64,000 nt of DNA from Actinoplanes campanulatus. Lineage in GTDB: Bacteria; Actinomycetota; Actinomycetes; Mycobacteriales; Micromonosporaceae. Of this stretch, positions 59,362 to 64,000 are shown piece after piece. The number at the start of each line of letters is the position of its first letter. Position 1 is the first letter of the stretch. The stretch spans positions 1 to 64,000 of the forward strand of contig NZ_BMPW01000028.1 in assembly GCF_014647795.1 (NCBI RefSeq), read 5' to 3'. Under the pieces are notes generated by a model. That model was not told the DNA's origin, did no database searches, and saw nothing but the letters and a program-made list of their open reading frames with translations. The position numbers and the translations under genes are program-made.

Positions 59362-60156
59362 TTCGCCGAGACGGCGTTCCGGGTTGGGTGCGGCGTCGGC
59401 GAGCGTACGCGTGTACTCGTGCCGTGGATGGAGGATGACCTCGTCGGCCGGCCCGCGTTCGACGACCCGGCCCTGGTGGAGGACGAGGATCTCGTCGGAG
59501 AAGTGGCGGGCGGTGGCCAGGTCGTGGGTGATGTAGAGGACGCCCAGGTCCTCCTCCCGTTGCAGGGTGGCGAGCAGGTTGAGCACGCCGAGCCGGATCG
59601 ACACGTCGAGCATGGAGACGGGTTCGTCGGCGATCAGGACGCCGGGTGAGGGTGCGAGGGCGCGGGCGATGGCGACGCGCTGCCGCTGGCCGCCGGAGAG
59701 TTCGTGTGGGCGGCGGCGGGCGAAGCCGGCGGCCGGGGTGAGGCGGACCCGTTCGAGCAGGCGCAGCACCCGCTGGTGGACTTCGGCGTCGCTGAGCCCG
59801 CGCTGGTGCAGCCGGACCGGCCGGGTGAGGTGGTGTTCGACGTCGTGGAACGGGTTCAGCGACGCGAACGGATCTTGAAAGACCATTTGCACGGTACGCC
59901 GGTAGCGCGCGAGTGCGGAGCCACGGCGGGCCACCGGTTCGCCGTCGAGCAGGATGTGCCCGGAGGTGGGCTGTTCGAGCTGTAGCAGCAGGCGGGCGAT
60001 GGTGGACTTGCCGCTGCCGCTCTGCCCGACCAGTGCCACGGTGCGCCCGTGGTCGAGGGTGAAGCTGACGTCGTCGACGGCGCGCAGCGTACGCGTACGC
60101 ATGCCGTTTCGAAGTCGATAGTCCTTGCGGAGCCCGCGCACTTCGAGTGTCGTCAT
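59350..60156 (-). CDS. Opp/Dpp-type ABC transporter ATPase (OppF-like)
   Basis: The 268-residue ATPase has Walker A GQSGSGKST near 41, signature LSGGQRQRVAIARAL, Walker B VLIADEPVSMLD and H-loop YITHDLA. It lacks the Cys-bearing C-terminal extension usual in OppF and DppF. It overlaps the oppD-like gene by four bases (ATGA) and is the last gene of the importer operon. Confidence 0.92.
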   Translation of the reverse strand: MTTLEVRGLRKDYRLRNGMRTRTLRAVDDVSFTLDHGRTVALVGQSGSGKSTIARLLLQLEQPTSGHILLDGEPVARRGSALARYRRTVQMVFQDPFASLNPFHDVEHHLTRPVRLHQRGLSDAEVHQRVLRLLERVRLTPAAGFARRRPHELSGGQRQRVAIARALAPSPGVLIADEPVSMLDVSIRLGVLNLLATLQREEDLGVLYITHDLATARHFSDEILVLHQGRVVERGPADEVILHPRHEYTRTLADAAPNPERRLGELRR

Positions 60157-60986
60157 GCTGATTCCCTGAGAAAGGAGCCGCGGTCGCCGGTGAGGCTGGG
60201 AAACGACGCGAGCAGCTGTTTCGTGTAGTCGTGGCGCGGTTGGGTGTAGAGCTGGTAGGCGTCGCCGAGTTCGGCGATCGCCCCGTCGCGCATGACCGCG
60301 ATCCGGTCACTGATCTCCAGCAGCAGCGGCAGGTCGTGGGTGATGAAGACGACGGCGAAGCCGTGTTCGTCGCGTAGCCGGGTGAGTTCGCGGAGGATCT
60401 CGCGTTGCACGACGACGTCGAGGGCGGTGGTCGGCTCGTCCATGATCATGATCTGTGGTTCCAGGGCCATGGCCATCGCGATCATGACGCGCTGCCGCAT
60501 GCCGCCGGACAGCTCATGGGGGTACGAGGTGAGCCGCCCCCGGTCCACGCCGACGGATTCGAGCAGGTCGCCGCAGCGCAGGCGGCGGTCGCGGCGGGAC
60601 ATGGCGGGCCGGTGGGTGGTGAAGATGTCCTCGAATTGGTCGCGGATCGAGATGACCGGGTTGAGGGAGTTCATGGCGCCCTGGAACACCATGGAGATCT
60701 TGTCCCAGCGGGCGGCCCGCAGATCCTCCGGGCCGAGATCACCCCAGTCGATGTCGCCGCCGCCACGGGCGTGGAAGACCGCCCGCCCCGACGTGATCAT
60801 GGCGGGTGGTTTGAGCAGGCGCACGATCGCGTAGGCGAGGGTGCTCTTGCCGCAGCCGCTCTCCCCGGCGAGGCCGAGCACCTCGCCGCGCCGCAGGGTC
60901 AGCGACACGTCCCGGACGGCGTGCACGACCGGGTCGACCAGGTAGTCGACGCTGAGGTTCTCGATGGTCAGGACCGGTTCGCTCAC
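60153..60986 (-). CDS. Opp/Dpp-type ABC transporter ATPase (OppD-like)
   Basis: The 277-residue ATPase has Walker A GESGCGKST, Q-loop MVFQGAMNSLNPV, signature LSGGMRQRVMIAMAMAL, Walker B IMIMDEPTTALD and H-loop FITHDLP. Like its partner it is shorter than usual, without the C-terminal oligopeptide-ABC extension. It overlaps both flanking genes by four bases, so the operon is translationally coupled. Confidence 0.93.
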   Translation of the reverse strand: MSEPVLTIENLSVDYLVDPVVHAVRDVSLTLRRGEVLGLAGESGCGKSTLAYAIVRLLKPPAMITSGRAVFHARGGGDIDWGDLGPEDLRAARWDKISMVFQGAMNSLNPVISIRDQFEDIFTTHRPAMSRRDRRLRCGDLLESVGVDRGRLTSYPHELSGGMRQRVMIAMAMALEPQIMIMDEPTTALDVVVQREILRELTRLRDEHGFAVVFITHDLPLLLEISDRIAVMRDGAIAELGDAYQLYTQPRHDYTKQLLASFPSLTGDRGSFLRESA

Positions 60987-61927
60987 AGCGTCGACTCCTT
61001 GGCCCTACGGATCTGCTCGCGCGACATCCGCCAGCCGCGGCGGGCGCCCCGGGTCTGGTTGCGCAGCTTGGGGTTGATGATCTCGTCGATCGAGAAGTTG
61101 ATCAGGGACAGGGCCGCGCCGAAGAGGGCGAGCATCAGCCCCGGGGGCACGAACCACCACCACGCGCCGAGCCGCAGGGCGAGCCCGTTCTGCGCGTAGT
61201 ACAGCATGGTGCCCCAGGTGAACGACTCGGTGGCGCCCAGCCCGAGGTAGGAGAGGCCGGCCTCGCCCAGGATGGCGAAGATGACCGCGAAGACCACCTG
61301 GGAGGCGAGCAGCGGGATGAGGTTGGGCAGGATCTCGACCAGCAGGATCCGCCATCGTCGTTCCCCGGCGACCCGGCTGGCCAGCACGTAGTCGCGGCTG
61401 CGCAGGCTGAGGGTGGAGCCGCGCAGCACCCGCGCGGACCCGGCCCAGCTGGTGATCGCCAGGACGAGCGCGACGAGCAGGAGGCTGCGCTCGGCGACGT
61501 AGGCCGAGATGACGATCACCACGGGCAGTCCGGGGATGACCAGGACGACGTTGGTGAACAGGGAGAACGCCTCGTCGAGCCAGCCGCCCGCATACGCCCC
61601 GACGATGCCGAAGAAGCCGGACAGGATCAGGGTGAGCAGCCCGACGACGGCGCCGACGATCAGCGAGCCGCGGGTGGCGTAGGCGAGTTGGGCGAGCACG
61701 TCCTGCCCGGTCTGGGTGGTGCCGAGGAGGTGGTCGGCGCTGGGTGGGGTGAGGCCGATGTCGTCGATCTTGGCCGGGTCCTGGACGAGCAGCGGCCCGA
61801 TCAGCCCGAACAGGGTGATGAGCCCGGCGATGATCAGGCCGGTGGCCAGTTTGCCGGTCATCGGCGGCAGGGTGGGGCGGCGGCGTGGGACGGCGAGGTT
61901 CACGGTGACGGTGTCGGCGGCGGCCAT
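60983..61927 (-). CDS. Opp/Dpp-type ABC permease (OppC-like)
   Basis: The 314-residue permease has an N-terminal helix (LATGLIIAGLITLFGLIGPLLV), the DHLLGTTQTGQDVLAQLAYATRGSL motif of OppC proteins, and the EAA loop ASRVAGERRWRILLVEILPNLIPLL, followed by GEAGLSYLGLGATESFTWGTML. Six membrane helices are expected. It works with the OppB-like permease 12 bp upstream. Confidence 0.93.
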   Translation of the reverse strand: MAAADTVTVNLAVPRRRPTLPPMTGKLATGLIIAGLITLFGLIGPLLVQDPAKIDDIGLTPPSADHLLGTTQTGQDVLAQLAYATRGSLIVGAVVGLLTLILSGFFGIVGAYAGGWLDEAFSLFTNVVLVIPGLPVVIVISAYVAERSLLLVALVLAITSWAGSARVLRGSTLSLRSRDYVLASRVAGERRWRILLVEILPNLIPLLASQVVFAVIFAILGEAGLSYLGLGATESFTWGTMLYYAQNGLALRLGAWWWFVPPGLMLALFGAALSLINFSIDEIINPKLRNQTRGARRGWRMSREQIRRAKESTL

Positions 61928-61939
61928 GGCGTCCCTTTC

Positions 61940-62929
61940 TCAGCCCCGCGCCCGGATGCGCGGGTCGATGACCGAGTACAGGAGGTCGACCAGCAGGTTG
62001 GCGCCCAGTACCGACAGCGTGATGATCAGGAGGATGCCCTGCATGAGGGCGTAGTCGTTGCCGCCGACCGCCTGGAGCAGCGCCGACCCGATGCCCGGGT
62101 AGGAGAACACCGCCTCGGTGATGATCGATCCGGCGACCACGAAGCCGAGCGAGATGGCGAACCCGGAGATGGACGGGAGGACGGCGTTGCGGGCCGCGTA
62201 CCGCATCATGATCCGCCGGGAGCGCAGGCCCTTGGCCTCCGCCGTGACCATGTAGTCGTCGGACAGGGTGGAGACCATCATGTTGCGCATGCCCAGCATC
62301 CACCCGCCGATCGACGACAGGATGATGGTGAGCGCCGGCAGGGTGCCGTAGTAGACGACCGAGGCGAGGAACGGCCCGTTCCAGCCCGGGGTGACGTTGT
62401 AGACGTCGTAGCCGCCGTTGAGCGGGAAGACCGGCCAGACGCTGCCGAGCAGGAAGAGCAGGATCAGGGCCAGCCAGAAGTAGGGCACGGACTGGAACAT
62501 CGTGGTGACCGGGATCAGGTTGTCCATCCACGAGCCCCGCTTCCAGCCGGCGAGGGTGCCCAGGCCCACGCCGGTCAGGAAGGAGATGATCGTGGCCAGC
62601 CCGATCAGCCCGATCGTCCAGGGCAGGGTCTGCGCGATGATCGAGCTGACCGGGGCCGGGAAGAAGACCAGGGAGACGCCCAGGTCCCCGTTGGCCAATC
62701 CCGCAAGGTAGTCGCCGTACTGGGCCCACAGCGGCCGGCTCGAGTCGGTGCCCAGCATCGCCTCGATCGCCTCCCGGGACTCCGGCGTGACCGGCCCCTT
62801 CTGCCCCAGCTTGGCCAGCATGATCTCGACGGGGTCGCCGGGCATCATGCGGGGGATGAGGAAGTTGAGGGTCAGCGCCGCCCAGAGGGCGACCAGGTAG
62901 AACCCGAGCTTGCGGGACAGGTAGCGCAT
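61940..62929 (-). CDS. Opp/Dpp-type ABC permease (OppB-like)
   Basis: The 329-residue permease starts MRYLSRKLGFYLVALWAALTLNFLIPRMMPGDPVE, typical of OppB/DppB with the conserved MPGDP. Further helices include IGLIGLATIISFLTGVGLGTLAGW, and the EAA loop is YMVTAEAKGLRSRRIMMRYAARNAVLP. It starts 8 bp after the binding-protein gene. Confidence 0.93.
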   Translation of the reverse strand: MRYLSRKLGFYLVALWAALTLNFLIPRMMPGDPVEIMLAKLGQKGPVTPESREAIEAMLGTDSSRPLWAQYGDYLAGLANGDLGVSLVFFPAPVSSIIAQTLPWTIGLIGLATIISFLTGVGLGTLAGWKRGSWMDNLIPVTTMFQSVPYFWLALILLFLLGSVWPVFPLNGGYDVYNVTPGWNGPFLASVVYYGTLPALTIILSSIGGWMLGMRNMMVSTLSDDYMVTAEAKGLRSRRIMMRYAARNAVLPSISGFAISLGFVVAGSIITEAVFSYPGIGSALLQAVGGNDYALMQGILLIITLSVLGANLLVDLLYSVIDPRIRARG

Positions 62930-62937
62930 CGGCCGGG

Positions 62938-64000
62938 CTACTTCGCCGGCGTGATGTTGGCCAGGACGATGCCGTTGTCCCAGATCTTCCAGGAGGCGGG
63001 CAGCGCGTACTTGTTGTCGTTGCTGGGCCAGCCGGTGGCACGGCTCGTGTTGAACTCGGTGAGCAGCGAGTTCACATAGATCGGGATGTACGGCAGGTCC
63101 CGTACGATCTCGGTTTGAATGGCCTTGTATTGCTCTTTCTGGGCGGCCTCGTCGTTGGTGCCGGCCGCCACCGCGATCGCCTTGTCCACCGTGTCGTTGT
63201 GGTAGCGGGCGAAGTTGCCGCTGGTCCGGGCGCTCTCACCGACCTTGGCGGTGGTTCCGCTGGCGTATTTCGGCTGGTAGATGTGGTACGGGTTGGAGTT
63301 GGCGCCCAGCCCGATCGAGTCCAGTGAGAGCTGGTAGCGGCCCTGCACCTGGTTGTTGTTCCACTCGTTCCAGGACAGCTGGGTCGGCTTGAGCTCGATG
63401 CCGACCTCCTTGAGCTGCTGGGCCATCGTGTCGTTGAGCGAGATGTAGTCGCTCCAGCCGCTCACCGTCTGGATGGTCATCGACAGCCGCTCGCCGCCCT
63501 TGGCGCGGATGCCGTCGGCGCCCTTGGCCCAGCCGGCCGCGTCGAGGATCTGGTTGGCCTTCGCGGCGTCGCCGGTGCCCGGGATGGCCTGCTGGGACGG
63601 ATCGGCGATCCACTTCTGGTCGCGCTCGGGCAGCAGCATGGTGGGCGAGGCGGTGGCCGCGTAACCGCCGCCGGCCAGCTTGTTGAGCTGGTCGCGGTTG
63701 ATGGCGTGGTAGATGGCCTGGCGCACGGCGGGGTCGGTCTGCGGGCCCTTGCAGCCGTACTCGGCGCCGGCGCAGGTGAAGATCGACGTCGTCATGGTGG
63801 GCGTGTTCACATACGACAGGTCCTTGTGGTTCTTCAGCAGCTGGTCGAGGCCGGGCAGGTAGGAGCTCATCCAGTCGACCTGGCCGGCGGTCAGCGCGGC
63901 GCTGGCGGCGTCGGCGGTGGCCAACGAGATGTAACGCACGTTCTGGATCTGCGGCTTGCCCGGCTGCCAGTAGTTCGGGTTCTTCTCGATGACGAAGCTC
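62938..64000 (-). CDS. ABC transporter substrate-binding protein, family 5 (partial)
   Basis: The gene runs off the right edge, so the N-terminus with the expected lipoprotein signal is missing. The visible 353 residues include FVIEKNPNYWQPGKPQIQNVRYIS, VDWMSSYLPGLDQLLKN, DPAVRQAIYHAINRDQL, the usual SBP_bac_5 core pattern, and a C-terminal end KYALPASWKIWDNGIVLANITPAK. Family 5 proteins bind peptides or sometimes oligosaccharides; the two Cys in FTCAGAEYGCKG are a local peculiarity. The glycan locus upstream makes sugars conceivable, but peptides are the default. Confidence 0.9.
   Translation of the reverse strand, partial: SFVIEKNPNYWQPGKPQIQNVRYISLATADAASAALTAGQVDWMSSYLPGLDQLLKNHKDLSYVNTPTMTTSIFTCAGAEYGCKGPQTDPAVRQAIYHAINRDQLNKLAGGGYAATASPTMLLPERDQKWIADPSQQAIPGTGDAAKANQILDAAGWAKGADGIRAKGGERLSMTIQTVSGWSDYISLNDTMAQQLKEVGIELKPTQLSWNEWNNNQVQGRYQLSLDSIGLGANSNPYHIYQPKYASGTTAKVGESARTSGNFARYHNDTVDKAIAVAAGTNDEAAQKEQYKAIQTEIVRDLPYIPIYVNSLLTEFNTSRATGWPSNDNKYALPASWKIWDNGIVLANITPAK

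Overview
The window is high-GC actinobacterial DNA with dense, mostly short-spaced genes on both strands. The gene families (iniBAC-type dynamins, SigB/SigF-type sigma factor, DUF574 methyltransferase, ROK and LAL regulators, DrrAB-like ABC pair, AbfB-decorated glycosidases) suit a filamentous soil actinomycete. A Micromonosporaceae member such as Actinoplanes is my best guess; this is inferred from gene content, not from an rRNA.

Layout. 1-4.7 kb: VOC protein, zinc alcohol dehydrogenase, HEAT-repeat protein, a decayed transposase and a small unknown gene. 4.7-14.6 kb: a stress module of two dynamin-like GTPases (IniA/IniC-like), an IniB-like repeat protein, a LAL/LuxR regulator resembling mycobacterial IniR, an acidic small protein and a membrane-anchored Hsp70 ATPase. 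The iniB and hsp70 promoters share 12-bp-phased G-rich direct repeats. 14.6-21.8 kb: diguanylate cyclase, lipoprotein, acetyltransferases, Tat-exported FAD oxidase, methyltransferase, EEP phosphatase. 21.8-26.9 kb: a three-gene PLP-enzyme operon (SufS-like desulfurase, cysteine-synthase/rhodanese fusion, Y4yA-type decarboxylase) diverging from a degenerate CobW-like gene across a Zur-box-like palindrome, suggesting a zinc-starvation pathway. 26.9-31 kb: two-component system and small genes. 31-35.5 kb: an alcohol dehydrogenase diverging from a ribbon-helix-helix regulator, DUF4097 protein and ABC exporter, with five phased GTGCCA repeats between them. 35.5-38.4 kb: stress sigma factor, then a gene-poor repeat-rich stretch. 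38.4-42.1 kb: MFS transporter, winged-helix/membrane pair, EAL phosphodiesterase. 42.1-54.6 kb: a plant-polysaccharide locus with a sigma factor fused to a zinc motif, membrane helix and AbfB domain, two AbfB/GH43-type enzymes, beta-mannosidase, HTH-less LacI-like protein, alpha-galactosidase and a ROK regulator with an inserted linker. 54.8-64 kb: deleted phosphotransferase remnant, secreted isoamylase with MalR-like sites, chorismate mutase, flavodoxin, and an Opp/Dpp-type ABC operon running off the right edge.

The strongest candidates for undescribed biology are the IniR/IniBAC/Hsp70 module with its shared operator, the Zur-linked PLP-enzyme operon, the sigma-ZAS-TM-AbfB fusion beside AbfB glycosidases, and the phased GTGCCA array. 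All coordinates and motifs were read by eye; family assignments rest on motif recognition without database searches.
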